The notes beneath the pieces were generated by a model that ran no database searches, was not told where the DNA came from, and saw nothing but the letters and a program-made list of their open reading frames with translations. The translations under genes and the position numbers were made by a program. From Caprella mutica (Eukaryota > Arthropoda > Malacostraca > Amphipoda > Caprellidae), in the NCBI GenBank assembly GCA_947561585.1, contig CANNZV010000841.1:62001-126000 (forward strand): a stretch of 64,000 nucleotides of DNA, written 5' to 3'. Positions 1 to 11,383 of the stretch are shown here, piece by piece (positions within the stretch are counted from its first letter, which is position 1; every line of letters begins with the position of its first letter).

Positions 1-883
1 TGTTGAACCGTATCATTCCCCATGTTGAACCGTACCATCCCCATGTTGAACCGTATCATTCCTCATGTTGAACCGTATCATTCCCCATGTTGAACCGTAT
101 CATTCCCCATGTTGAACCGTATCATTCCCCTTGTTGAACCGTACCTATCATTCACCATGTTGAACCGTATCATTCCCCATGTTGAACCGTATCATTCCCC
201 ATGTTGAACCGTATCATTCCCCTTGTTGAACCGTACCTATCATTCACCATGTTGAACCGTACCATCCCCATGTTGAACCGTATCATTCCCCATGTTGAAC
301 CGTATCATTCCCCATGTTGAACCGTACCATCCCCATGTTGAACCGTATCATTCCTCATGTTGAACCGTATCATTCCCCATGTTGAACCGTATCATTCCCC
401 ATGTTGAACCGTACCTATCATTCACCATGTTGAACCGTATCATTCACCATGTTGAACCGTACCATCCCCATGTTGAACCGTATCATTCCCCATGTTGAAC
501 CGTACCATCCCCATGTTGAACCGTATCATTCCTCATGTTGAACCGTATCATTCCCCATGTTGAACCGTATCAATCCCCATGTTTAACCGTACCTATCATT
601 CACCATGTTGAACCGTATCATTCCCCATGTTGAACCGTATCATTCACCATGTTGAACCGTATCATTCACCATGTTGAACCGTATCATTCACCATGTTGAA
701 CCGTATCATTCCCCATGTTGAACCGTATCATTCACCATGTTGAACCGTATCATTCACCATGTTGAACCGTATCATTCACCATGTTGAACCGTATCATTCC
801 CCATGTTGAACCGTATCATTCACCATGTTGAACCGTATCATTCCCCGTGTTGAACCGTATCATTCACCATGTTGAACCGTATT
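1..883. repeat. Tandem satellite, unit about 22 bp
   Basis: About 40 head-to-tail copies of a unit that begins TGTTGAACCGTATCATTC and usually ends CCCA. Most units are 22 bp; 21-bp (ACCATCCCC) and 26-bp (ACCTATCATTC) variants are interspersed. The array is already running at base 1, so its true start lies outside the window. It ends sharply after the last GTTGAACCGTATT near 883. Runs of the same variant order recur in the first 600 bases, which suggests block duplication. The last third is richer in the CACCA variant. No coding role is seen. Confidence 0.97.
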
Positions 884-2459
884 GATGTCAAGAATCTGGT
901 ATCCTATAACCATTATGCGAATACAACATTTATCTGCTTGTTTTTCAGTTATAGTATTATACTCAAAATATTAGAGTGAAATATATACAGTCTATCCTGA
1001 CGATGAATTGTCTAATATAGAGCATATAGATTTACATAATGGTGGTGGCAAACATTTTTTTAACAATTTCCGTGAGAAGTGACCCACCAATGAGTCTCTT
1101 ATGTAAAAAAATTGGAAAAAAAAATTCTAGATTCTTTTTAATAAGAAGAACAAGAAGAACATAGTCTTTTTAGAAGAGGTAATTCATTCAGCAACTTACA
1201 AGTGAAGTGGCAATGTCATAACATTGTTAACACATTTGGTAGCAAACGTCTGACAATGCTATCTATATATGCCTAAAAATGATATTTCAGATGTTCTAAA
1301 TCATTTTCTAAAAAGATATATTTTCAAAACAGTAGAGACAATTTGCAAGATGTTTAGTCAGCTGCTATCTTAAATATATTGAAATTCCATAAGGAATCGG
1401 GAAAATAAAATATCTACTGTTTTGAGAATTTCCCAAAGTTATTATTTTTTGGCATATAAGTTAAAGATCTATTCTTTAATTAGATAATTATATAATTTAC
1501 CAATAATTTCACTAACTGAGGAGCCATTTGTCTGCAAGTAAAGAATCTATCTACTACCAATTACTCTACCATTCACTCACAAATGGTAAATGCTTTACCA
1601 AATATATTTGCCCTTTAAATAATCTCATACTAACATCAATATGCGATGTTGAAGAATATACATTAAATAATCCATTCACTAATGAGCACTCTTTCATTGT
1701 GTTCCTTTCCCAATTAACAATGAAAACCTGAAAAACAAGGGTAAAATAAGTTCATGATAAGCCAATAGGGGGATTTGAGTAGAGTATTGCAAAGAAACTT
1801 CTGGTATTCATGAACTGACGATAATTAGTCCATGTTGAACAATAACTAGAATGATAGGAATTTTATGTGATTTTTTATGTGAATTTTCAGTTCAATTTAA
1901 TACCAAAGGAGGGGGGGGCAACATATTAATATCATTCTACTCTTTGTTTATTGTATATTGGTAGAGTGTCTAAATTTATTTTTAGTAATAGTTACCTTCA
2001 GGGAGAAATCTCACCCATTTGCCAAAAAATGAAAATAGTTCATAAATACACGAGTACACATATCATTATTTATTATATTATTATTTATTATGTTATATGA
2101 TCTTTTAATGAAATGAAGCTTCATGATTGATTATATCAGATGATTTTTTTTAACATTTTAATATTAAATATAATAAATCATATGTATATATAATATATTC
2201 TTCATTATTGACAACAGCTAAAGAACTCTTGAATTAGCCATTTTGAGGATACTCAACCACATATATACTCCTATCTATGTGTTATTTTATAAATCTGTAA
2301 ATTATGAGGAAAATTTTATAGAGAACAATTGAGCCATATAACTTTCAGTCTGCACATTTTAGTTTATAATATAAGAATATCGTGTATATACAGTTAACAA
2401 ACCAAGAGATTATACAACAACATTCCTTTAATTCTGAAAAACCACTATTACTCACTGTT
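884..2459. other. AT-rich intergenic DNA, no gene seen
   Basis: No supported feature. The only open frame, 67 codons near 1528-1731, has low-complexity AT-driven composition and no recognisable motif. A GGGGGGGG run lies near 1910. Confidence 0.6.
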
Positions 2460-2629
2460 CCCAGGTAACATTGAGATATTCCCGGAATATTCCCTCGATA
2501 TTTATATATTCCCTCATTATCCGCTATCGTAAAATGATATCGAGGAAATATTCAAAGGATTAGTGAAAATGAGTTGATCACCTTATAATATCGAGGGAAT
2601 ATCCCGGGGATAATTTTTTGTTACCTGGG
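2460..2629. mobile_element. Foldback MITE with CCCAGGTAACA ends
   Basis: The left end reads CCCAGGTAACA and the right end TGTTACCTGGG, an 11-bp perfect terminal inverted repeat. The symmetry continues inward: ATATTCCCGGAATATTCCC followed by TCGATATT on the left pairs imperfectly with TATCGAGGGAATATCCCGGG on the right. The whole 170 bp could fold into one long hairpin. There is no coding capacity. The flanks hint at a TT duplication, but this is weak. The superfamily is not assigned. Confidence 0.85.
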
Positions 2630-3249
2630 TTGCTGATTAAATTTTTTTTTTAATGTTTTAATAATCAATTTTATGTCTATTGTCAAATTTCTTTTATATA
2701 TGTGTGTTGTTCAGTAAAATATTTTCAATATTCTTCTTATTTATTTGTATGCCATATAAAATGTAGCATTGTTATTTGTATTTCTTTTAGTTTGGAGTCG
2801 ATTAGGTTTCCAATTGAAGGAAAATACTGTTGATGATGTGGAAGTTGAAATGACTTCAACACAATCAATTAGAAAACTCCCAAAACTTGGGTAATAGAAA
2901 CAATCTTACCGAGCTGAAATAGAATTAAGTTTCATATTTATTTGGAAGATGCGAACTGGGAAGAAAGGACTAAATTGAAATTGAATTGAACTTTCAAAAT
3001 GTTCAGAAAGTTTCACAATTTGTAAGCAAATTAAATTATCCTGTAGAAATCTATGAATTTTTTTTATAATTTACAGTATAAATTCATCATATCTCTCAAT
3101 TTTTTTTCAATACATATACATAGTTAACTCTCACATGGTAAGTGGAATTCATTGTAAAAAGTAAAAAATATTTGTAACTATTTTTGTTTTCGTTTAGTTT
3201 ATTGTTTTAGGCTTTATAGCCAAACTAGTGTAAAATTATATAAAAAAAA
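2630..3249. other. AT-rich DNA, no gene seen
   Basis: Homopolymer T runs and AT-rich sequence between the MITE and the LINE. No exon, tRNA or repeat structure is recognised. Confidence 0.6.
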
Positions 3250-4950
3250 CATTTATGTTTATATCTACAAAACTGTTAAAAACCATATGCAAACTTGTAT
3301 CTGAACCTTTATGCACCCTAATTAACGAATCTTTCAATGTAGGCATGTTTCCAGCCGATCTTAAGATAGCCTCAATAACCCCTATCTTTAAAAAAGGAGA
3401 CCCTACAAACTTATCTAATTATAGACCTATTTCTGTATTGCCCCTATTAAGCAAAATCTTTGAAAAAGCTATGTCAAATCGCATGTCTAAATTTGTAACC
3501 AAGTTTAATATTGTATCTCCATGTCAATTTGGTTTTCAAAGGGGAAAATCTACTTGTGATGCGGTTGGTACTCTCACTGACTACATTTATAGTAAATTAA
3601 ATGCAAGAGAGCACAGTGTCGGTTTATTCATAGATTTATGCAAGGCCTACGACACGTTAGACCACACAATATTATTATCAAAACTTTACAAATATGGATT
3701 TCGTGGTGTAGCTTTGAGTTGGCTCAGGAGTTATTTGAGGGATAGAAAGCAGTATGTGAGGATAGGAGATGTAACATCTAGCAAAACTACCATCAATATT
3801 TCTATTCCCCAGGGTTCAGTGTTAGGATGTCTGTTTTTCACATTATACATCAATGACTTACCTTCCACAACTAATATCCTAAAAACTATTTTATTCGCTG
3901 ATGACACAGAGTTCATTCATTCAGATTCAGATTATAATAGTTTAATGAATAATTTAATAAGGAACTGTCAAAAATCAATATATGGTTACTACGCATTAGA
4001 CTGTCCCTTAACATTGAAAAAACTATAGCTTTAATATTCTCTAACCGTAGAAATGTCATAAATCATAACAATAAATTATATATATATATCTCAAAGTTGT
4101 GTCAAATTTGAATCTGTAACTAAATATCTTGGTGTCACTATAGATAATGCGTTATCATTTGAGAGCCACATCAATAATGTTTGTAACAAGATATCTAAAA
4201 ATATAGGTGTGTTATATAGGATGTCATTGTTTGTACCTGATAGTGTCTTGTTAAATGTATATAATGCCCTGGTGTACCCATTACTCATATATTGCAATGT
4301 TGTGTGGGGAGGACCAGCCGCTCAACACTTAAATAAATTATTTCTTTTGCAAAAAAAACTGTGCGTATTATAACTCATAGTGACTACCTCGAGCACTCTG
4401 ATCCTCTATTCCACCGGACGGCAGTATTGAACATATATGATATTCATAATTACCTATGTTCAGTTCTAGCTTATAAGAGGAAGGATACTTTCACTGTTTC
4501 AATTCATGGCCATAATACCAGAAATAGCACTTCCTACTTTATTCCCCAATTTCAACGACTGTCCATTGCACAGCGTTCTCTATCTTATGCACTACCATAT
4601 AAATTTAAAAAAATTCCAGAAAATATAAAAAATGTTAAAATTCTAAAAAAATTTAAAATTGTACTGAAGGACTATTTTATTGGTAATAACATGCAGTCAC
4701 CCAAAAAATGTTAAGTTAAAATTCTAAAAATGCATGAACATGTTTACCTATGCTCTGCTCTGGGTTTTTTTTTCTGTTCTCTTTCTTTCTCCTTTTTTCT
4801 GTTATTTAATATTTAATTGTCCAAAAGATCTATTTAGATCTATAAAAGGGCTTGAATTAAAGAAAAATTATAACAAGATGTAACTTTGTACTATGTTTTT
4901 TTGTGTTTTTTTTTCAATAAATCTATTATCCTATTATTATTATACTATTA
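3250..4950 (+). mobile_element. 5'-truncated non-LTR retrotransposon (Jockey/CR1 group)
   Basis: A dead LINE copy. It starts inside the reverse-transcriptase domain, so the endonuclease and ORF1 are absent. It runs through the C-terminal region and 3' UTR, and ends in a short ATT-type microsatellite (TATTATTATTATACT) after an AATAAA near 4915. 5' truncation and a simple 3' repeat tail are typical of target-primed reverse transcription. The long pyrimidine-rich stretch near 4765-4800 belongs to the 3' UTR. Only the 3' end can be placed well. Confidence 0.88.
3255..4714 (+). pseudogene. Reverse transcriptase fragment of the LINE, frameshifted
   Basis: The first frame (3255-4028) shows RT motifs in order: ITPIFKKGDP, SNYRPISVLPLLSKIFEK, FGFQRGKST, the catalytic block FIDLCKAYDTLDH, IPQGSVLG, and FADDTEF at about residue 214. 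Similarity then continues in other frames: W-LLRIRLSLNIEKTIALIFS after about 3980, KYLGVTIDNALSFESHI after about 4090, and the C-terminal part (ITHSDYLEHSDPLFHRT to KDYF) from 4361 to 4714. At least three frameshifts therefore break it, two of them at simple repeats (TATATATA near 4080 and an A run near 4350). It is not functional. The family is Jockey/CR1-like by motif spacing; the exact clade is not certain. Confidence 0.9.
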
Positions 4951-4954
4951 TTAT

Positions 4955-5146
4955 GTAAGCAGTTTTGTATGAAAAATTATGTTAAAAAAATTTATGATAA
5001 AAAAATTATGTTAAAATAATTAATGTAAAAAATATATGTTAGATAAAATTAGATAAAATAAATTGTGTTAAGAAAATTTGAGTTGAAAAAATGTGTGCCA
5101 AAAAAATTTGTGTTAAAAAAATTTGTGTCAAAAAATGTATCGTAGT
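4955..5146. repeat. Degenerate A-rich array, period about 15 bp
   Basis: Copies of a unit close to TTGTGTTAAAAAAAT, best preserved at 5090-5140 and more diverged toward 4960. It directly follows the LINE 3' end and directly precedes the module at 5150. Confidence 0.7.
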
Positions 5147-5147
5147 T

Positions 5148-5235
5148 TTTTTTCATAAATATTAAATATTAAAGCGTGACATTTTTCTTGCAACAACCAA
5201 CAGACAAAATCACCTGTGTTATTGTATATAGTGTG
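5148..5235 (+). repeat. Dispersed module AAAGCGTGACATT, copy 1
   Basis: The segment with TTAAAGCGTGACATTT, CTTGCAAC and AACAGACAAA recurs in the same orientation at 10335-10415. In both places a T/A-rich tract lies to its left and a short-period tandem array lies within a few hundred bases. It may be a fragment of one repeat family. Confidence 0.65.
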
Positions 5236-5283
5236 ATTTTGTGAAAACTAATACCGAAGTTAAATAAATTTATTTTACATTCT

Positions 5284-5722
5284 CAAAAGAGTGAAAAGTC
5301 ACCAGTTCAAACGAGTGAAAAGTCACCAGTTCAAACGAGTGAGAAGTTACCAGTACAAAAGAGTGAAAAGTCACCAGTTCAAAAGTGTGAAAAGTCAACA
5401 GTTCAAAAGTGTGAAAAGTCAACAGTTTAAAAGAGTGAAAAGTCACAAGTTCAAACGAGTGAAAAGTCACCAGTTCAAACGAGTGAAAAGTCACCAGTTC
5501 AAACGAGTGAGAAGTTACTAGATCAAATGAGTGAAAAGTCACCAGTTCAAAAGTGTGAAAAGTCAACAGTTTAAAAGAGTGAAAAGTCACAAGTTCAAAC
5601 GAGTGAAAAGTCACCAGTTCAAAAGAGTGAAAAGTCACCAGTTCAAACGAGTGAGAAGTTACTAGATCAAATGAGTGAAAAGTCACCAGTTCAAAAGAGT
5701 GAAAAGTCACCAGTTCAATAGA
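5284..5722. repeat. 24-bp tandem array
   Basis: About 18 copies of a 24-bp unit, GAGTGAAAAGTCACCAGTTC followed by AAAC or similar. Variants are AAGTGTG for AACGAGTG and a GAGAAGTTACTAGATC unit. Variants recur in blocks, which suggests higher-order duplication. Because 24 is a multiple of three, both strands stay open for long stretches (about 146 codons on the minus strand as an 8-residue repeat). I take these frames as by-products of the period and not as genes. Confidence 0.95.
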
Positions 5723-6702
5723 GTGACACGGATATAAAATATATTAATATACATACAATATTTTATACACATAACTTTATCAAAACAAAACCCGTTTTCA
5801 TATAATATCAAAAAATCCTTTCTTTGCTACACTATATGCATGCAGTAAGACCCTTTCCATTTTATTCTACCGTAATCGACCTCATCACCACTTTTATTGA
5901 GATAATTATATCAATGCAGAAAAGACTATTATTATGAATAACGAAGGAGTCAGGATTTAATTCATCCATGAATTTAAAGGAAATAGCGTTTGAAATATAT
6001 AAACATCAGGAATAATTAAAAAAAATATGAGTTATTTCTAATTCGTGCCAAAGTTCATTTGAAGAGTAGTGATTCGATTTCTCTCGAGCGATACATACCC
6101 ACTACACAAACTTTGTTAATTGAACACCAAGAAGTGTAACACATCAAATTATACACATTTCATTTGCTACCAAACAGACCACCCCTGTCAAAGTTGTATA
6201 GCCTTTGACTCTAATTGAACTTCACAAACTACTAACATCTAGATTGGTTGAGGTTTCATTCAAGAACTCTGTATTCTCTGTCAGAATACACAATTTGCAA
6301 ACTACAGGATTATGTATTACTTGCATTGAATGCTACATGTTACATGCACAATTGTACATTGTATAGTGAATAACATAGGAAACAGATCTATTAAATAATG
6401 TGAAAAAGAATTTTTATTCTTCTTAATTAACGAATGTTCGCAGTCAAATAGATATTGATACTCTTCCTCTTTTCCAACTATTCAATTATTCTAGAAAGTT
6501 GTCAACAACAGAATTTTTTTTGAAATTAGCCATAAAATTTTTATTGAGAATTCATATGCGAAAAGTTAATACATATTTTATCAATACCAACTGAATATCA
6601 TTCTTCGTGGTATTAATTTTCCGTATTCAGATCCTAAATATTTGTACGAATGATATTCTCTTTTTGTGAATGAATTCATACAACATTCACTAATTTCAGT
6701 CT
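5723..6702. other. AT-rich spacer between tandem arrays
   Basis: No gene, RNA or repeat is recognised. No open frame of note. Confidence 0.6.
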
Positions 6703-8319
6703 GAACAAAGTCCTACGTTATAATTGGCAGTGATGACGGAGTGGTAACTGGTAACAAAGCCTACTTTATAATTGGTAGTGATGACGGAGTGGTAAAAAAT
6801 GCCTACTTTATAATTGGTAGTGATGACGGAGTGGTAACAATGCCTACGTCATAATTGGCAGTGCTGACAGAGTGGAAACAAATGCCTACGTCATAATTGG
6901 CAGTGCTGACGGAGTGGAAACAAATGCCTACTTTATAATTGGTAGTGATGACGGAGTGGTAACAATGCCTACGTCATAATTGGCAGTGATGACAGAGTGG
7001 TAACAAAGCCTGCGTCATATTTGGTAGTGATGACGGAGTGGTAACAATGCCTACGTCATAATTGGCAGTGATGACGGAGTGGTAAAAAATGCCTACTTTA
7101 TAATTGGTAGTGATGACGGAGTGGTAACAATGCCTACGTCATAATTGGCAGTGCTGACAGAGTGGAAACAAATGCCTACGTCATAATTGGCAGTGCTGAC
7201 GGAGTGGAAACAAATGCCTACTTTATAATTGGTAGTGATGACGGAGTGGTAACAATGCCTACGTCATAATTGGCAGTGATGACAGAGTGGTAACAAAGCC
7301 TGCGTCATATTTGGTAGTGATGACGGAGTGGTAACAATGCCTACGTCATAATTGGCAGTGCTGACGGAGTGGAAACAAATGCCTACGTCATAATTGGCAG
7401 TGCTGACGGAGTGGAAACAAATGCCTGCTTTATAATTGGTAGTGATGACGGAGTGGTAACAATGCCTACGTCATAATTGGCAGTGATGACAGAGTGGTAA
7501 CAAAGCCTGCGTCATATTTGGTAGTGATGACGGAGTGGTAACAATGCCTACGTCATAATTGGCAGTGCTGACGGAGTGGAAACAAATGCCTACGCCATAA
7601 TTGGTAGTGATGACGGAGTGGTAGCAAAGTCCTATGTTATAATTGGCAATGATGACGGAGTGGTAGCAAAGTCCTATGTTATAATTGGCAATGATGACGG
7701 AGTGGTAAAAAAGTCCTACGTTATAATTGGCATTGATGACGGAGTGGTAGCAAAGTCCTATGTTATAATTGGCAATGATGACGGAGTGGTAGCAAAGTCC
7801 TATGTTATAATTGGCAATGATGACGGAGTGGTAGCAAAGTCCTACGTTATAATTGGCAATGATGACGGAGTGGTAGCAAAGTACTACGTTATAATTGGCA
7901 ATGATGACGGAGTGGTAGCAAAGTCCTACGTTATAATTGGCATTGATGACGGAGTGGTAGCAAAGTCCTACGTTATAATTGGCAATGATGACGGAGTGGT
8001 AGCAAAGTCCTATGTTATAATTGGCATTGATGACGGAGTGGTAGCAAAGTCCTATGTTATAATTGGCATTGATGACGGTGTGGTAGCAAAGTCCTACGTT
8101 ATAATTGGCAATGATGACGGAGTGGTAGCAAAGTCCTATGTTATAATTGGCATTGATGACGGAGTGGTAGCAAAGTCCTATGTTATAATTGGCATTGATG
8201 ACGGAGTGGTAGCAAAGTCCTATGTTATAATTGACAATGATGACGGAGTGGTAGCAAAGTCCTATGTTATAATTGGCATTGATGACGGAGTGGTAGCAAA
8301 GTCCTACGTTATAATTGAT
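6703..8319. repeat. 42-bp tandem array with higher-order structure
   Basis: About 39 copies of a unit containing TATAATTGGCAATGATGACG followed by GAGTGGTAGCAAAGTCCTACG or variants. Units in the right part (7600-8319) are exactly 42 bp and keep one frame open. Units in the left part vary in length (mostly 39-43 bp) and break the frame. A block of about 290 bp at 6791-7080 is repeated at 7081-7370, giving a higher-order repeat. The right part alternates two subtypes (GGCAATGAT and GGCATTGAT). Confidence 0.95.
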
Positions 8320-8364
8320 AGATGTGAAGGAAGTGATAGTAAGGTTAAAAATTATTTTAAGTAG
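7576..8364 (+). other. Long open frame inside the 42-bp array, doubtful as a gene
   Basis: A 262-codon frame made almost only of a 14-residue repeat, KSYVIIGNDDGVVA, with N/I alternation at one site. It ends in a short unique tail (DRCEGSDSKVKNYFK) and a stop at 8362-8364. The start is arbitrary, because the frame is entered from out-of-frame repeat units. There is no signal peptide, no splice context and no promoter that I can point to. Most differences between units within the frame are silent or limited to one codon, so coding selection cannot be ruled out. The simplest reading is a satellite whose period happens to be a multiple of three. Confidence 0.35.
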
Positions 8365-9930
8365 TGTTGAAATTTAACGGTAAAAAAACAAATTACACAA
8401 TCTTCACTCATAATAAATCGAAGACTACCAAGTTCTATAGGTTCACTACAAGCAAAAAATATTCTGAAATATTGGTTATGAAATTCATATATCATTCCTG
8501 CTATCTATTACATCTATTTGATATGTAGCTTATGCAATGTTGAGTAGAAATATGTCAAATAAATATTTTTGTCAATTATATGAAGTTTATTTTAATATCA
8601 TCTAGAGTAATTTGTGAATAATTACCGGATCATTTTTTTATAGAATTAATTATAAATACGTAAATTGAATTTGTAATCATAGATATTTTAGGAAATCATT
8701 GTAAATACAGGTTAACGGGGACAAATGTTGTCATAATAAATTTCAAATATTTTCACCAACATTCCAATTACTCTAAGCTTTTCCAAATCAACCGTAATTC
8801 ATTCTCGTCGTTTTAATTTTTTAAAAATTCTTCATATAACAACATGCCGCATTTTATAATTCTCTACACAGAGTATAATGCACAATTTTCAAATGTTTGT
8901 ATTTTTTTCATCTGAAACATAAAATTCTCTGCCCACATGCAAACATTTAAAGCAATTCTGGTTTATGTTAACTTTCTCTACAAACATCAAAGCAAGATGA
9001 GTTCACATGTACAATCTGCTACAGAAGTCCCCTCACACTGCCTTTCTATCCTTATATTGATATATCTACGAAGAGAATGGGCCCAGACTGTCGGGTGGAG
9101 TTGACAGCTGTCCCCTGAGGGGGTGGAACAAGTTGTTTCATTTACTACCTTCTCAGAGACACTTGCGAACCCACAAATTGTGTTGGGAATTAGAATGCAT
9201 GGGTGACAGCATCGAAACCTTGTTACAGAGAAGGAATTACAAAATAATGAATGGCGAGAAGGCTGCTTGTAAATATTGAATATTCATCAAATACACTAGT
9301 ATTTAAGCTAAGAGTAACACGCTTAATATATTTGTGGTAGAATAATTTGGGACAATCTTATAGGAAAATAAATAATTTAGAACATAATTGGAAAAAATAA
9401 GATGACTGTTTTTTTTCTTCAATATATTAAGACGCGTTGCACATTATGGGAGTGATTTTTATTGTAATATATTAAATATTATGATGAAACATGATAAAAC
9501 TGTGAGCTGTTTATTTTATAGGCTGACTATAAATTCAGATGAAATGAATCTTATGTTTTATAGCTAGAGTCATAAAAATAAATTAAGTCGTTATCCTATC
9601 ATTGTCAAGAATGTGTTTTTTCCTCACTAAATTGTTGAAAAAGACATAAAAGAGAATTGGTACTTTAACGGTTTAGTGCCAAATGACAAAAGCTAGGAGA
9701 TGATTCACTCTTTTAAGAAAGGCAACTTTGGAGGATATTAGATAAATTAATAGAAAAATTAATGGTTTGCAAAGATGTATCTATCAGTAACGTGTATAAA
9801 ATTAACGTGTATTTGTTTAATTAGATAATAATTATTTTTGCACTCTAATAAAACAAACTATTTCATTTTGTGAGCAAATTTGATCCTATCTTCAATAATA
9901 TAGAACTATTTTCTGTTGAAATTACTTTAG
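8320..9930. other. Intergenic DNA with one GC-richer patch
   Basis: Mostly AT-rich. At about 9020-9220 the composition shifts (GGGCCCAGACTGTCGGGTGG, CCCCTGAGGGGGTGG). This could be a conserved non-coding or promoter-like segment, or a degraded insertion. It has no open frame. Nothing else is recognised. Confidence 0.5.
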
Positions 9931-10039
9931 CTTGGTGTAACTACTCTACCTTGGTGTAACTACTCTACCTTGGTGTAACTTTTCTACCTTGGTGTAATTA
10001 CTCTACCTTGGTGTAACTACTCTACCTTGGTGTAACTAC
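9931..10039. repeat. 19-bp tandem array
   Basis: About six copies of CTTGGTGTAACTACTCTAC with few substitutions. A T-rich low-complexity tract to about 10330 follows. Confidence 0.95.
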
Positions 10040-10334
10040 CCATCAAAATAACGGATTATGATGTTTTGATTATTTTAAAATGAACCGAAATTTTTCGAAC
10101 TTTTTTTTTCCAGATTTATAAAATTCTGCGATAGGGACTTTGTTAATCCATATTTCTTTAGTTTTTAATTTTTATATATTTTTTTGTAATCTTTTATTTT
10201 TCTATCTTTGGTTTTTCGAATATCCTATTATTTTTAAGAATTTTTTATCGGTTTTCTGATTCATCATAGTTTTCTGTTTTTTGGATTTAAGTTTATTTTT
10301 CAGAGTTATGGCTCATTATTTTAATTTTTGATTG

Positions 10335-10415
10335 TTATTATATCTTAAATGTTAAAGCGTGACATTTACTTGCAATCAGCCAGCCAACTAACAGACAAAT
10401 ATACACTGTATCTTC
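10335..10415 (+). repeat. Dispersed module AAAGCGTGACATT, copy 2
   Basis: Second copy of the segment described at 5148-5235: TTAAAGCGTGACATTT, CTTGCAATCAGCC and AACAGACAAATA, same orientation. It again lies beside a T/A-rich tract and near a tandem array (9931-10039). Confidence 0.65.
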
Positions 10416-11383
10416 CTAACGATTATATGAATGATTTTTAACGACTCCTTTGAATGAGTATAAATTGTCCATATCTAAATACATTTACAATCAATTCGTT
10501 CTTTTTTACACTGCATATATGTATAGTAACAACAGTCACAGCATGTGTCTTTAATTTAGTAATAAGCAGGTAAAATCTTCGACTCAAACAGTCCAGAAAT
10601 AAATCATCACAAAACAGCGATCGTAAAGTTGGAAGTAGATTTGTTTTCACCGTTTCTTTGGCAAATAAGGGAGTCCAGCAGAGTGTGAAGTAATGAATGG
10701 CTTCGAGGGGAAATAAATGCGAATTTTCACGCAGCTGGATTCGAAACCCTGTAAACTGAATGAAATAATCGAAACAAAAGAAATAATATACCATCCAACC
10801 AGCATAAAACAAATATATTTTTGGATACTGCTAATACATTAATTTGTTTTAATAATATAAATGCGTACACAAAATATAATTATTGTATTTATATAAATTT
10901 AATCGGTGAGCAGAAGTTATATTGCATACGCCAAATATTTATACTATGAAAATCAATGAAAAATAGTAAATTTGTTTTATTCCATGATAGTAATTTCATC
11001 TTGATTCAGCTAAAAAATATAGTTTAATTGTCTGTGCTCAAACTATAAAATTTAATGTGAACAATCAATATTGAAAACCCATTGAATACTTTTGTGAATA
11101 TATCTATCTATCTTCATATTATCATTGATCATATTTAACATGCAAGTAAACTAGATCTATACCTCTTAATTTATTAACTTTTCATGATTAATTAATTACT
11201 ATTGGAGAGATATCATTCACTACACAGATGCCCTTCCATGGACACATTAAAAATGACTTACTCATTGAACACTTGTTAGTTTTAGCATCAATGCAGACAT
11301 ATGGTCTTTCTATGAGTAGTTCCAGTCACTATAGCACACCAAAGCTGATCACATGTGGTAAGGAATATTAATGAACTTTTGAA
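10416..11383. other. Region upstream of the fucosyltransferase gene
   Basis: Contains a minus-strand open frame of 124 codons at 10438-10812 that I do not recognise. It is rich in F, L and Y and has no clear domain. From 10820 the DNA is very AT-rich and would include the promoter and 5' UTR of the gene that starts at 11384. No TATA box can be singled out in such a background. Confidence 0.4.

Noticed and set aside
1..883. A CRISPR-like array of short repeats
   Set aside because: Units follow each other directly without unique spacers, and the context is eukaryotic. It is a satellite.
5270..5710. A 146-codon minus-strand protein gene
   Set aside because: The frame is only the 24-bp satellite read through. 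The opposite strand is open as well.
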